From contig CAZARD010000032.1 in NCBI GenBank assembly GCA_964487505.1, positions 1 to 38,483 on the forward strand: 38,483 nt of DNA. Direction: 5' to 3'. Each line of letters begins with the position of its first letter. Position 1 is the stretch's first letter. Below, one piece after another: positions 8,825-17,532 of the stretch. The notes below the pieces were generated by a model. It saw only the letters and a program-made list of their open reading frames with translations. It did not search any database and was not told where the DNA came from. This DNA comes from JAFDVJ01 sp964487505 (GTDB lineage Bacteria; Acidobacteriota; Blastocatellia; Pyrinomonadales; Pyrinomonadaceae). The position numbers and the translations under genes are program-made.

Positions 8825-8856
8825 CGGCCCGGATTCGAAGATTCGAGTCCGGGCCG
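8825..8856 (+). terminator. Strong hairpin between SH3 gene and moaA
   Basis: CGGCCCGGATTCGA (8825-8838) pairs with TCGAGTCCGGGCCG (8843-8856) around a 4-nt loop: 14 pairs with one G-T wobble. It begins 22 bases after the SH3 gene stop. There is no T tract after it, so it may be a weak terminator or an mRNA 3' end stabiliser rather than a classic intrinsic terminator. Confidence 0.5.
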
Positions 8857-8904
8857 ACGACGTTGACAACCGCAACATCACATCTCAGAATTTAGAATCT
8901 ATCG

Positions 8905-9912
8905 ATGCTAGTCGATTCCTACGGACGAAAGATCACGGACCTGCGAATCAGCCTGACTGACCGCTGTAATTTCCGTTGTTTCTATTGCCTCCCTAGCGCG
9001 CAACCGACGCTCACCCGAAAGGCCAATTTGCTGACGTTCGAAGAGATCGAGAAGCTCTGTTCGATCTTCGTCGATCTTGGAATCGACAAGATCCGGCTGA
9101 CGGGCGGAGAACCGCTTTTGCGGCGCAAGGTTACCTCGCTCGTGTCGATGCTTGCCGCGCTGAGAACGACCGCCGAAGGAAAAGCGCGACCGCTGGACAT
9201 CGCGCTGACCACGAACGGTTATCTCTTTCCGCCGCTCGCCGCCGATCTCAGATCCGCCGGACTCGACCGCGTGACGATCTCGCTCGACAGCCTCAAACCC
9301 GAAAGATTCAAGGACATAACCGAGGTCGATGCGCTCGACAGGGTCTTCGAATCGATCGACGCCGCGCGCCGAGTCGGGCTCGAGCCGATCAAAATAAACG
9401 CCGTCATCGTGCGCGGCTGGAACGACGACGAGATCGTCGATTTCGCGCGGTTCGCGCGCGAGCGCGACGTGAAGATGCGTTTCATCGAGTTCATGCCGCT
9501 CGACGCCGACGGCGACTGGGAGCGCGGTCAGGTCGTTTCGGGACGAGAAATGTTCGCCGCGATCGATGCCGTCTTCCCGCTCGAACTCGTCGAAACGGTG
9601 CGCGGAAGCGGGACTTCCTGGAAATACCGGTTCCGCGACGGAGCGCCGGGCGAGATCGGCATCATCGCGCCGGTGACCGAAATGTTCTGCGGAGCGTGCT
9701 CGCGGATCAGGCTGACCGCCGACGGCCAGATCCGGACCTGCCTTTTCTCGCGTGTCGAGCACGATCTGCGCGACGAACTCCGGCGAGGGGCGTCGCGCGA
9801 CGAACTGATCGATTTCATTCGCGCCGCGGTAGATAAAAAGGAACCGCGCCATTACATCAACGATCCCGAATTCGCGCCGGCATCGCGATCGATGAGTTTC
9901 ATCGGAGGCTGA
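8905..9912 (+). CDS. moaA: GTP 3',8-cyclase (molybdenum cofactor biosynthesis protein A)
   Basis: A 335-residue radical-SAM enzyme that starts molybdopterin synthesis by converting GTP to 3',8-cyclo-GTP. The SAM cluster motif is C21-x3-C25-x2-C28 in DRCNFRCFYC. The C-terminal GTP-binding cluster is C262-x2-C265-x13-C279 (CGACSRIRL...TC). KIRLTGGEPLLR matches the family, and the protein ends in Gly-Gly (SFIGG), as in MoaA. The ATG at 8905 starts MLVDSYGRKITDLRISLTDRC, the usual beginning; the Shine-Dalgarno is poor. Its stop overlaps the start of the next gene by one base. No other moa gene is in the window. Confidence 0.96.
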   Translation: MLVDSYGRKITDLRISLTDRCNFRCFYCLPSAQPTLTRKANLLTFEEIEKLCSIFVDLGIDKIRLTGGEPLLRRKVTSLVSMLAALRTTAEGKARPLDIALTTNGYLFPPLAADLRSAGLDRVTISLDSLKPERFKDITEVDALDRVFESIDAARRVGLEPIKINAVIVRGWNDDEIVDFARFARERDVKMRFIEFMPLDADGDWERGQVVSGREMFAAIDAVFPLELVETVRGSGTSWKYRFRDGAPGEIGIIAPVTEMFCGACSRIRLTADGQIRTCLFSRVEHDLRDELRRGASRDELIDFIRAAVDKKEPRHYINDPEFAPASRSMSFIGG

Positions 9913-11072
9913 TGGCGTTCTTCCGCTCGATCCCGCCGATCGATTTCTTCAATCCGCGGAGCGTCGCGGTCTTTGTCTGCATTCTCCAGGGAGCGATCTT
10001 CGCCGCGCTGCTCGTCTACCGCTGGTTCAAGCTTCGAAAATCCGCCGACCTCTGGCTCGCATTCCTGCTCTTGCTGCTCAACTTGAGCCTGATCACGCCG
10101 TTCATAGGTTTTGCGAGCGTCTACGACAACAATCAGTGGCTGACCTATTTCCCGTTCTCGATCGCCTACAGCTACGGCGTCTGCGTCTGGTTCTACACGC
10201 TCACCCTTCTTGAGCCGAAACGACGCTTCGCACTTCGGGACTCGCTTCTTTTCGTTCCCTCGATCGCTTACGTCTCGTTCCGGATCTTCTTGTTCGCGCA
10301 CGATCTCGAATGGAAATCGCGGTACGGGGAAGAGTGGGGGCCGACGGTCGAAGCCGTCGTTTTCGTCACCGAATTTGCCTGGAACGTGACGTTGCTGGCA
10401 ATCGCGATCAGGCTCTACAGGAAGTACAGAGCGTGGCTCGACGACAACTTCTCGGACACCGAGAAGATGAAGTTCGACTGGCTGCGGAATTTTCTATATG
10501 TCTTCGTCGCAGTGACCGTCCTCGGCGCGGTCTTCGATTTCGCGAACAGCTTCGTCGTCCGCTTGTCGTACATCCAGTACTTCTATTTCGAGATAATTCT
10601 CGCGCTCGTGACCTACTATCTGGCGGTCGCCGGATACCTGCGGTCAAAGACGATCGAGATCGATTTTCATCCGTCCGATATTACTGATGCCCCCGATCCG
10701 GACGTGAAACGGGCTCCGATCGCGGATGACGAACTCGCGCGGCAGAAGGCGCGGCTCGAAGAGTATTTTCGCGACCGGCGGCCGTACCTCGATCCGCAGT
10801 TGACCCTCACGGATCTCGCCCGCGGTCTCGGCATCAACACCTCGGCGCTATCCTTCGTCATCAACAACGGGTTCGGGAAGAACTTCAACGATCTCGTCAA
10901 CGGATACCGCATCGAAGAGGTCAAACGAAGGCTCGCCGAGAGGACCGGCGACTCGACGCTGGCGATCGCGTTCGATTCGGGTTTCAACTCGAAGGCCACG
11001 TTCAATCGCGCCTTCCGCAAATTCACGGGCAGTTCGCCGAAGGAGTATCTGGCGGGAAAACCCGGCGAATAG
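9912..11072 (+). CDS. Membrane-bound AraC-family transcriptional regulator
   Basis: A 386-residue protein with about seven hydrophobic segments in its first 240 residues (for example SVAVFVCILQGAIFAALLVY and WLAFLLLLLNLSLITPFIGF) and a C-terminal AraC-type double helix-turn-helix from about residue 296 (LTLTDLARGLGINTSALSFV ... STLAIAFDSGFNSKATFNRAF). GSSPKEYL is the usual AraC ending. This layout suggests a sensor in the membrane that regulates genes directly from the inner face. The signal and targets are unknown. It overlaps moaA by one base (TGATG) and is probably co-transcribed with it, though nothing in its sequence points to molybdenum. Confidence 0.88.
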   Translation: MAFFRSIPPIDFFNPRSVAVFVCILQGAIFAALLVYRWFKLRKSADLWLAFLLLLLNLSLITPFIGFASVYDNNQWLTYFPFSIAYSYGVCVWFYTLTLLEPKRRFALRDSLLFVPSIAYVSFRIFLFAHDLEWKSRYGEEWGPTVEAVVFVTEFAWNVTLLAIAIRLYRKYRAWLDDNFSDTEKMKFDWLRNFLYVFVAVTVLGAVFDFANSFVVRLSYIQYFYFEIILALVTYYLAVAGYLRSKTIEIDFHPSDITDAPDPDVKRAPIADDELARQKARLEEYFRDRRPYLDPQLTLTDLARGLGINTSALSFVINNGFGKNFNDLVNGYRIEEVKRRLAERTGDSTLAIAFDSGFNSKATFNRAFRKFTGSSPKEYLAGKPGE

Positions 11073-11150
11073 CCCCGGCCCGACCGCACGATAACCGGAG
11101 CGGATTTCCAAGACAGACGGAACGGGAAGCAATCGCAGATGGCGATATGG

Positions 11151-11178
11151 CATTGGGATTTTGGATTTTGGATTTGGC
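11151..11178 (+). repeat. Four-unit 7-bp array (ATTTTGG)
   Basis: CATTGGG, ATTTTGG, ATTTTGG and ATTTGGC follow without a break. This is the same word family, in the same sense relative to the downstream gene, as the other arrays. It is the left part of a 560-bp non-coding spacer between the AraC-type gene and the S41 gene. Confidence 0.8.
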
Positions 11179-11213
11179 TTTCGCATAAGCCCCAGTAGGG
11201 GGCGGCAGCGGTT

Positions 11214-11410
11214 GCGCGCAGCGCCAACTGCGGGGAGAAGCGCCAGAATCGGAGGATTGAGCCCTCGTAGAGGGCGACAGGAGCCGGCCGTTGATCAACC
11301 CAATTGAATGTTTCATCCGCGCCCGATTCCGAGGTTCGCATTCTGCCGCCCTCTACAAGGGCTCGAAGTATGTGATTGCCTGACAATTCCCCGCAGCTGG
11401 CGCTGCGCGC
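11214..11410. repeat. Inverted pair of ~63-bp hairpin-bearing repeats
   Basis: The arm at 11214-11276 and the reverse complement of 11347-11410 share both ends (GCGCGCAGCGCCA.CTGCGGGGA and GAGCCCT.GTAGAGGGCG, with single differences) and differ in the middle. The shared end GCCCT...AGGGC is itself a small hairpin and appears again at 11432-11446 (GCCCTCTACGAGGGC). A related piece, CCCCAGTAGGGGG, sits at 11190-11202. This looks like several copies of one dispersed palindromic family. No protein-coding feature is supported in 11073-11633. Confidence 0.75.
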
Positions 11411-11633
11411 TACACGCTCACGCCCTCTACGAGGGCTGGTACGAGATCGCGACGAATCGCGAAAATTGGCGTTGGAATCCATCGCCCGTTCCGGACTCAT
11501 CGCCTCATATTCGCCGGTCTCGTCTCAAATCATCAGAAACAGGTTTCAAATCGTAATCTGAGGCGATTCGGTCCGCCGAACGCCTTAGTCTGGCGATGTT
11601 CTTCGGAGCAAATTCAAAAAATGGGAGATTACA

Positions 11634-13592
11634 ATGCGACCTACAATCTTGGCGATCATCTTCACGGTCCTGTTACTGGCGATCGGCGCGTCGGCGCAAT
11701 CGGCGACGTATTTTCGCTCGGTCGAGGGCAAATGGGCAGGAACGCTTGAGTATCAGGATTACACCAGCGGCAAACGCGTCACGATGTCGACGCTCATCAC
11801 GATTCGCGCATCGGCGGACGGAATGTCCGCCGAGATCAAAACGATCTACGACGATTTCGGCAGGATCTACCGTTCGGCCGGAGCGGAGCGCGTCGATCCG
11901 GCGGCCGCGAAGTTCTTTGACGACGATACGGAGTTCGCGATCGAATCCGACGAACCCGGTCGAATCGTCCTCGTCGGAAAGACACGCGACGGCGATACGC
12001 TGGAGCCAACCCGGAAAACGATTACCTATTCCATCGACACGCTGACGATCGTCAAGGAAACGCGCGCGCCCTGGCAGTTGCGAAATTCGTATTCGCTCCG
12101 TCGGGTCGCCGAAAATGCGCCCGAGATCACGCTTGCACCCGAGAAGATGGCAGCCGACGCGCGGCTTTTGAAAGATACGCTGACCGCCATCCATCCGGGC
12201 ATCTACCGTTACGCGACCCGGGAATCGATCGAACGCGGCTTCCGGACGCTCGAATCCGAGATCAAGCGGCCGCGCACCGAACGCGAGTTCTTCATCGCGG
12301 TCTCGCAGTTCGCGTCAAATCTGAAATGCGGGCACACTTACGCGAATCTCTTCAATCAGGACGAGAAGCTTCGCGAGCGGCTTGCCGGCGGTCGCACCTA
12401 CTTGCCATTCTATTTCGAAATCATCGACGGGCGTTTCATCATCACCGCGAACGCTTCGTCGAAGAAGCTCCCGATCGGAAGCGAGATCGTGAGCATCAAC
12501 GGCATTCAGGCCAAAGCGATCGTCGAGAAGCTTCTGACGGTCACGAAAGCCGATGGCAACTCGACCGGAGAACATCGCCTGAGTTCGATCGGGCTGACGC
12601 GCCGCGAAGCCGAGTCGTACGCGTTGTTCGACTGGTATTTCCCGCTGTTCTTCCCCGTCAGAGATGACGTTTTCGAGATCGAGGCCCGCGATTTTTCGAC
12701 CAAACAGCCCGTGAAGTTCAGCGTCCTCGCGATGGCCAAGGCCGAGCGGACAGCCGAGATGGCGAAGCGTTACGGACCGACGCCGACCTACGACGACGGC
12801 TGGAGATTCGAGGTCCGCGACGACGAACTCGGGTATCTGAAGATCGACAACTCGATCGCGTGGCGTCTCAAGACCGTCAAGGTCGAGGACTTCCTGGCCA
12901 AGGCATTCGCCGAACTCAAACGCCGCGACATACGGAACCTGATCATCGATCTTCGCGGGAACGGCGGCGGGAGTATGGACATCGGTTTTCATCTCGCGCG
13001 CTACCTCGCGCCGCGCAGCCTCGCTCCTTACGCCGAAAGCCGGAGGCTCGTCAGAAACGTTGCGGCCCGCCCCGAGCTCGCGCCGTTCCTCGACGCCTAC
13101 AGCGACGAGCTGCGGTCGGCGATCAGGGACGGCGTGCCGGCTTCCGCATACAAACCTTTCAACGACGACTTTTTCGAGATCGTCGGTCGCGAGAGTTATC
13201 CGGCGGTCGAGCCGTACGCCGACCGATTCACGGGCAACGCGTTCGTGATCGCCGATTCGTCCAACGCGTCGGCGACGTTCCAGTTCCTCGACTACATCAA
13301 GACGAACGGCCTGGCGACGATCGTCGGCCAACGGACCGGCGGCAACCGTCAGGGAATAAACGGGGGAAACTACTACTTCCTGAGACTCCCGAATTCAAAG
13401 GTCGAGATAGATATTCCGGTCTACTTCCAAGCACCGATGACGGCCCAACCGGACGAGCCGGTTGTCCCGGATGTCGCCGTCGCGAGGCTTGCCGATGATA
13501 TCGGCAACGGCATTGACCGCGAGATCGACACCGTTCTGGCGCTGATTCGTCAAGGCTATCCCGCGAGACCTTTCAACGAAAAAAAACGTTGA
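11634..13592 (+). CDS. Secreted S41-family peptidase (C-terminal processing protease-like)
   Basis: A 652-residue exported serine peptidase. The signal peptide is MRPTILAIIFTVLLLAIGASAQ. Residues about 25-150 form a separate beta-rich domain (VEGKWAGTLEYQDYTSGKRV). The peptidase core contains DDELGYLKIDNSIAW, LIIDLRGNGGGSMDIGFHLARYL (about residues 435-457), FVIADSSNASATFQFLDYI with S546 as the likely nucleophile, and IVGQRTGGNRQG. The Lys of CtpA is not obvious in this last motif; Arg occupies that part, so a tricorn-like catalytic arrangement is possible. A GGGAGA at 11623-11628 supports the start. Substrate unknown; scavenging or envelope processing is inferred. Confidence 0.87.
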   Translation: MRPTILAIIFTVLLLAIGASAQSATYFRSVEGKWAGTLEYQDYTSGKRVTMSTLITIRASADGMSAEIKTIYDDFGRIYRSAGAERVDPAAAKFFDDDTEFAIESDEPGRIVLVGKTRDGDTLEPTRKTITYSIDTLTIVKETRAPWQLRNSYSLRRVAENAPEITLAPEKMAADARLLKDTLTAIHPGIYRYATRESIERGFRTLESEIKRPRTEREFFIAVSQFASNLKCGHTYANLFNQDEKLRERLAGGRTYLPFYFEIIDGRFIITANASSKKLPIGSEIVSINGIQAKAIVEKLLTVTKADGNSTGEHRLSSIGLTRREAESYALFDWYFPLFFPVRDDVFEIEARDFSTKQPVKFSVLAMAKAERTAEMAKRYGPTPTYDDGWRFEVRDDELGYLKIDNSIAWRLKTVKVEDFLAKAFAELKRRDIRNLIIDLRGNGGGSMDIGFHLARYLAPRSLAPYAESRRLVRNVAARPELAPFLDAYSDELRSAIRDGVPASAYKPFNDDFFEIVGRESYPAVEPYADRFTGNAFVIADSSNASATFQFLDYIKTNGLATIVGQRTGGNRQGINGGNYYFLRLPNSKVEIDIPVYFQAPMTAQPDEPVVPDVAVARLADDIGNGIDREIDTVLALIRQGYPARPFNEKKR

Positions 13593-13618
13593 CTGTATCT
13601 TGAGAAAACTGGTCTAAT
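13589..13618 (+). promoter_or_regulatory. Sigma-70-like promoter for the propeller/GGDEF gene
   Basis: TTGACT (13589-13594), an 18-base spacer and TCTAAT (13613-13618). The -35 box overlaps the S41 stop codon. A perfect 10-bp palindrome, GGGAATTCCC (13626-13635), sits where transcription should begin and could be an operator. The ATG is at 13671. Confidence 0.5.
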
Positions 13619-13670
13619 CTCCAAAGGGAATTCCCATTTCCCTCGAAACCCGTCCCGAGCACCTCCGCCG

Positions 13671-16664
13671 ATGCGATCACTTATTCTGCTGCCCATTCTT
13701 TCCGTTATTGCGTTTTCCTGCGCGCTCGTCGCACGCGCAGCCCCGGACGCGTACGGCTTTGACAGTTGGACGACCGACAACGGGCTCCCTCAGAACGGGA
13801 TCCGGGGTCTTGGGCAAACACCGGACGGCTATCTCTGGTTCACGACTTTCGACGGTCTTGTAAGATTTGACGGAGTCCGATTCACGACATTCAACAAAAG
13901 CAACACGCCCGGAATCATCAATAACCGGTTTTCATACCTCTTCATCGATATCGACGGCACGATTTATGCGACGACGACCGAAGACGGCGTTCTGACAATC
14001 GGCCGCAACGGAACCTTCAGGTCGTTCACCTCCGATCAGGTTCCGGGTCACTACATTCAGAAGATCAAGCGCGGACCCGACGGCGAGCTGATCTTCCTTA
14101 GCGAGGACGAGTCAAGGACTTCCAAGACCTGGTATTTTCTGCGCAATAACGAATTCGTGCCGTTCGAAAGGAACGCGCCGTACGACGCACCGATCGAGGT
14201 CGTCGCGGGTGACGGTTCGAAATGGATCGTCGGAAGAAAGGTCACGACGCACTTAACCGGCAGCGAAACGGTCGACTACCCGCTGGATCTATCGAAGGTG
14301 CCGTTCGCCCCGCATACGTTCATTGACCGGGAAGGTGCGCTTTGGATCGGCGAAATGCGCGCTCATCGGCTAAAGGACGGAAAGGTCGAAACGCTTTCCG
14401 AGGCGGTCGGACTTCCAACCGATTCGATCGTCCACTCGTTTTGGGAAGAGGCCGACGGATCGCTTTGGTTCGCGACCGGCGGCGGAACGACCGGCGGCGT
14501 CGGACTGGTTCGGAGAAAGAACGGTCAGATCGAGTTCTTCAACAAGTCCCGCGGATTATCATCCAATTCGATCGCGAACCTGTTTCACGATCGCGAGGGA
14601 AACGTTTGGCTCGCCACCGACAAAGGGCTCAACCGATTGCGCAAGCGGGTCGTGACCCCGTTGTCGGCCGAGCAGGGACTTGTCAATTCTGAGGTTTACC
14701 CGATGATACGCGACCGCTCCGGCGTGATCTGGGTCGGTACGCACAAGGGTTTGAGCGTCTACCGCAATGGTCGCTTCGAACCGGTGACGTTCAAATCCGA
14801 CGGCGGGACCCTTGCTACGGAGGCAGGCTGGGTCGATGGCAGGATCTCGATCCAATCGTTGTTTGAAGACAGCAAAGGACGGCTTTGGGTCGGGCTCAAC
14901 GGCGGCATCTTCGTTGCTGAAAACGGCGCGGGTCATTTGATCGATGAAACGATCGCTTCCCACGTCTTCGCGATCAAGGAAGACGGTGATGGCTTCATTT
15001 GGGCGGCCACGAATAAGGGGCTGATGCGATTCAAGGACTATAAATTCGAAAGACTGTTCGACACGGACGACGGTCTTCCGAATGAGTTTATGACCGAGAT
15101 CTTCCAGGACTCGAAGGGCCTGCTGTGGTTCGGCGGATTTGGGGGTCTCTCGGAATACAAAGACGGTGGTTTCACCAACTACACCTCGCGCCAAGGTCTC
15201 GCGGGAAACTACGTTCGAACGATCTACGAAGACTCGGAAGGTACGATGTGGATCGGAACTTACGAAGAAGGCCTGAGCCGCTTCAAGAACGGCCGATTCT
15301 CGACCATCAACTCATCGCACGGGCTCTACAACAACGGCGTTTTTGCGATCCGCGAGGATCGGCGAGGCAACTTTTGGATAAGTTCAAACAATGGGATCTA
15401 CCGCGTCAGCAAACGCGAACTCAACGATTTCGCCGATGGGCTCGTCAGGTCAATAAACAGTACGGGTTACGGAAAAGATGACGGAATGCTGTCGACGGAA
15501 TGCAACGGTGGCCGCCAGCCTTCGAGCCTCGTTGACGAAGACGGGCGGTTTTGGTTTCCGACGCAGGCGGGAATCGCCGTCGTGGACCCCGAAACAGACA
15601 ACGTCGTGTCCGGTCCGCCGACCGTCGTAATCGAGAAAGTAACGATCGGCCGCGAGCCGACGCCCTACATAAACGGGCTGAACATCGAACCCGGGAGCCG
15701 AAACATCGAGTTCAGTTATACCGGGATCAGTCTCGTACGTTCTGAACAGATCAGATTCAAATACAGGCTCGAAGGCCACGATCCCGATTGGGTCGATGCC
15801 GGAACACGCCGCACCGCGCATTATTCTTACCTTCCGCCCGGAACTTACCACTTTCGGGTGATTGCGGCGAACAGCGAAGGGGTTTGGAGCGCGGAGGGCG
15901 CCGTGATCGAGGTCGTACAGGAACCGTTCTTTTACGATACGTGGACATTTTACGGCCTATGCGCGCTCTTGGTCGTTCTGACCATAGCCGGGGTCTGGCG
16001 GTTGAGCATCATCGAGCTTCGGAGACGCGAGCGAAGACTGACGAGGCTCGTCGCTGAAAGGACAGATGAATTGCGTCAAGTCAATCAGGAACTCGAGCAT
16101 CTTGCGAATTCAGATGGATTGACAAAGATCGGCAACCGTCGTCGCTTTGAAAGATTCCTTGCCGATGAGTGGCATCGGGCCGTGCGCTTCAGGACCGAGA
16201 TCTCGATTGTGCTGCTCGACATCGACCATTTCAAGCTCTACAACGATACCTACGGTCACCAAACCGGTGACGAGTGCCTGCAACGTGTCGCCGAAGCGCT
16301 GGCCGAAGCGATACACCGCCCGAGCGATCTTGTGGCGCGTTTCGGTGGCGAGGAATTCGCGATCATCCTTGGCGGAACAGACGCAGCCGGCGCGTATAAG
16401 ATCGCGCAAACGGCGATCGGGAACGTCAATCAGCTTTTCATCCCGCATCTCAGTTCGTCGACCAGCGAGTATCTGACGATCAGCGCGGGCATCGCGACGA
16501 TTCTTCCGCAAGTCGCGCTGAGCGAGGCCGATCTGATCCGCGCCGCCGACAACGCGCTTTACGATGCCAAACGTCTCGGGCGCAATCGCATCATCGTCAA
16601 TGATTTGTCGATGACGCCGGCGATCCCCGCTATTCTCGAGGCGCAGGTTCTTATCGATCGTTGA
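13671..16664 (+). CDS. Periplasmic two-component-type propeller sensor fused to GGDEF diguanylate cyclase
   Basis: A 997-residue membrane sensor that should make cyclic di-GMP. Order: signal peptide (residues 1-23); ten or more Reg_prop blades over about residues 25-640 (LWFATGGG, VWLATDKGLNRL, IWVGTHKGLSVY, LWFGGFGGLSEY, MWIGTYEEGLSRF); a Y_Y_Y domain ending in the GTYHFRVIAANSEGVW stretch; one membrane helix at about 756-778; a short coiled coil (RRLTRLVAERTDELRQVNQ); then GGDEF with DGLTKIGNRRRF, DIDHFKLYND and the active loop GGEEF (892-896). An inhibitory site, RPSD (883-886), sits exactly five residues before the loop, so product inhibition is likely intact. Most proteins with this sensor carry a histidine kinase; none is present here. 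It is probably transcribed from 13589-13618. Confidence 0.92.
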   Translation: MRSLILLPILSVIAFSCALVARAAPDAYGFDSWTTDNGLPQNGIRGLGQTPDGYLWFTTFDGLVRFDGVRFTTFNKSNTPGIINNRFSYLFIDIDGTIYATTTEDGVLTIGRNGTFRSFTSDQVPGHYIQKIKRGPDGELIFLSEDESRTSKTWYFLRNNEFVPFERNAPYDAPIEVVAGDGSKWIVGRKVTTHLTGSETVDYPLDLSKVPFAPHTFIDREGALWIGEMRAHRLKDGKVETLSEAVGLPTDSIVHSFWEEADGSLWFATGGGTTGGVGLVRRKNGQIEFFNKSRGLSSNSIANLFHDREGNVWLATDKGLNRLRKRVVTPLSAEQGLVNSEVYPMIRDRSGVIWVGTHKGLSVYRNGRFEPVTFKSDGGTLATEAGWVDGRISIQSLFEDSKGRLWVGLNGGIFVAENGAGHLIDETIASHVFAIKEDGDGFIWAATNKGLMRFKDYKFERLFDTDDGLPNEFMTEIFQDSKGLLWFGGFGGLSEYKDGGFTNYTSRQGLAGNYVRTIYEDSEGTMWIGTYEEGLSRFKNGRFSTINSSHGLYNNGVFAIREDRRGNFWISSNNGIYRVSKRELNDFADGLVRSINSTGYGKDDGMLSTECNGGRQPSSLVDEDGRFWFPTQAGIAVVDPETDNVVSGPPTVVIEKVTIGREPTPYINGLNIEPGSRNIEFSYTGISLVRSEQIRFKYRLEGHDPDWVDAGTRRTAHYSYLPPGTYHFRVIAANSEGVWSAEGAVIEVVQEPFFYDTWTFYGLCALLVVLTIAGVWRLSIIELRRRERRLTRLVAERTDELRQVNQELEHLANSDGLTKIGNRRRFERFLADEWHRAVRFRTEISIVLLDIDHFKLYNDTYGHQTGDECLQRVAEALAEAIHRPSDLVARFGGEEFAIILGGTDAAGAYKIAQTAIGNVNQLFIPHLSSSTSEYLTISAGIATILPQVALSEADLIRAADNALYDAKRLGRNRIIVNDLSMTPAIPAILEAQVLIDR

Positions 16665-16911
16665 AAAATCGTTCAGTGGCGGTCTGAGTCGGAGCGAAAC
16701 GAACCCCGAGGACCGGGTCGATCATTCGTCGCCCCACGAAACGAAGTTGATCGGGGCGAAAGCGGCCCTCCTGTTCGTCAGGATCCCGGCCGATCCGCTC
16801 CAACGTGGTCCGGGACAAGGGTCCGATCGGTCCGCGCTCGGCGAACTGCCTTAAGCGTGTATTCCGAAACTCCGTTAGCTTTTCGATCCAAGTCTGCTAG
16901 ACTCGCTTTTG
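16665..16911. other. Non-coding spacer, nothing recognised
   Basis: About 250 bases between the GGDEF gene and mtnB. I see no ORF with family features, no clear terminator and no heptad array. A short open stretch on the minus strand (ending SWGDE) has no start codon. Confidence 0.5.
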
Positions 16912-17532
16912 ATGAGCTTGCGCGAATACTCGGAACAGCTTTCGTTGGTCGGGTACGAGTTTCATCGCCGCGGATGGGTCCTTGCGGCGAGCGGGAGTTT
17001 CAGTGCCAAGATCGGCGATTCGCCGTTGCGCATCGCGATCACCGCTGAAGGCAATGAAAAAGGATCGCTCGATGAAACGCATTTTCTAGAGATAGACGAC
17101 AATGCCGAGGTCCTTCAGGGCTTCGGGACGCCGTCGCCGGAAACGCTGCTACATCTCACGATCTACCGGATGTGCGCGAACACGGGATGCGTCCTGCATA
17201 TCCATTCGGTCTGGGGAACCGTCCTCGCCGACGCTTTCTACAAAGACGGTGCGATCGGGATTGAGGGGTACGAGATGCTGAGACAACTCGCCGGCGTCGA
17301 GACCCACGAGCATCGCGAACTGATCCCGATCGTTGAAAATTCGCAGGATTACATCGCGATGTCGCACGTCATCGACAACGTCTTGCGGGAAAACCCCGGC
17401 ATCCACGCATTCTTCCTGAGGCGGCACGGGATCTATACCTGGGGCCGCGACATCGCCGAAGCGAAACGGCACCTCGAGGCCTTCGAGTTTCTTTTCGAGG
17501 TCGCCGGCCGAACGCTCAAATCAGAACGATGA
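16912..17532 (+). CDS. mtnB: Methylthioribulose-1-phosphate dehydratase (class II aldolase fold)
   Basis: A cytoplasmic zinc enzyme of methionine salvage that dehydrates 5-methylthioribulose-1-phosphate. The 206-residue product starts at the ATG (MSLREY); a TTG codon just before is also open. Zinc ligands are H96 and H98 (CVLHIHSVWGTVLAD) and H172 (LRRHGIYTWG). Other family stretches are HRRGWVLAASGSFSAKI, ITAEGNEKGSL and GFGTPSPETLLHLTIYR. It overlaps the next ORF by four bases (ATGA), and mtnC follows 100 bases later, so the three probably form one methionine-salvage unit. The dioxygenase MtnD is not in the window. Confidence 0.93.
   Translation: MSLREYSEQLSLVGYEFHRRGWVLAASGSFSAKIGDSPLRIAITAEGNEKGSLDETHFLEIDDNAEVLQGFGTPSPETLLHLTIYRMCANTGCVLHIHSVWGTVLADAFYKDGAIGIEGYEMLRQLAGVETHEHRELIPIVENSQDYIAMSHVIDNVLRENPGIHAFFLRRHGIYTWGRDIAEAKRHLEAFEFLFEVAGRTLKSER

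Noticed and set aside
8825..8856. tRNA 3' half (TTCGAGTCC-like T arm)
   Set aside because: It is a single long hairpin; no acceptor stem, anticodon arm or D arm can be formed around it.
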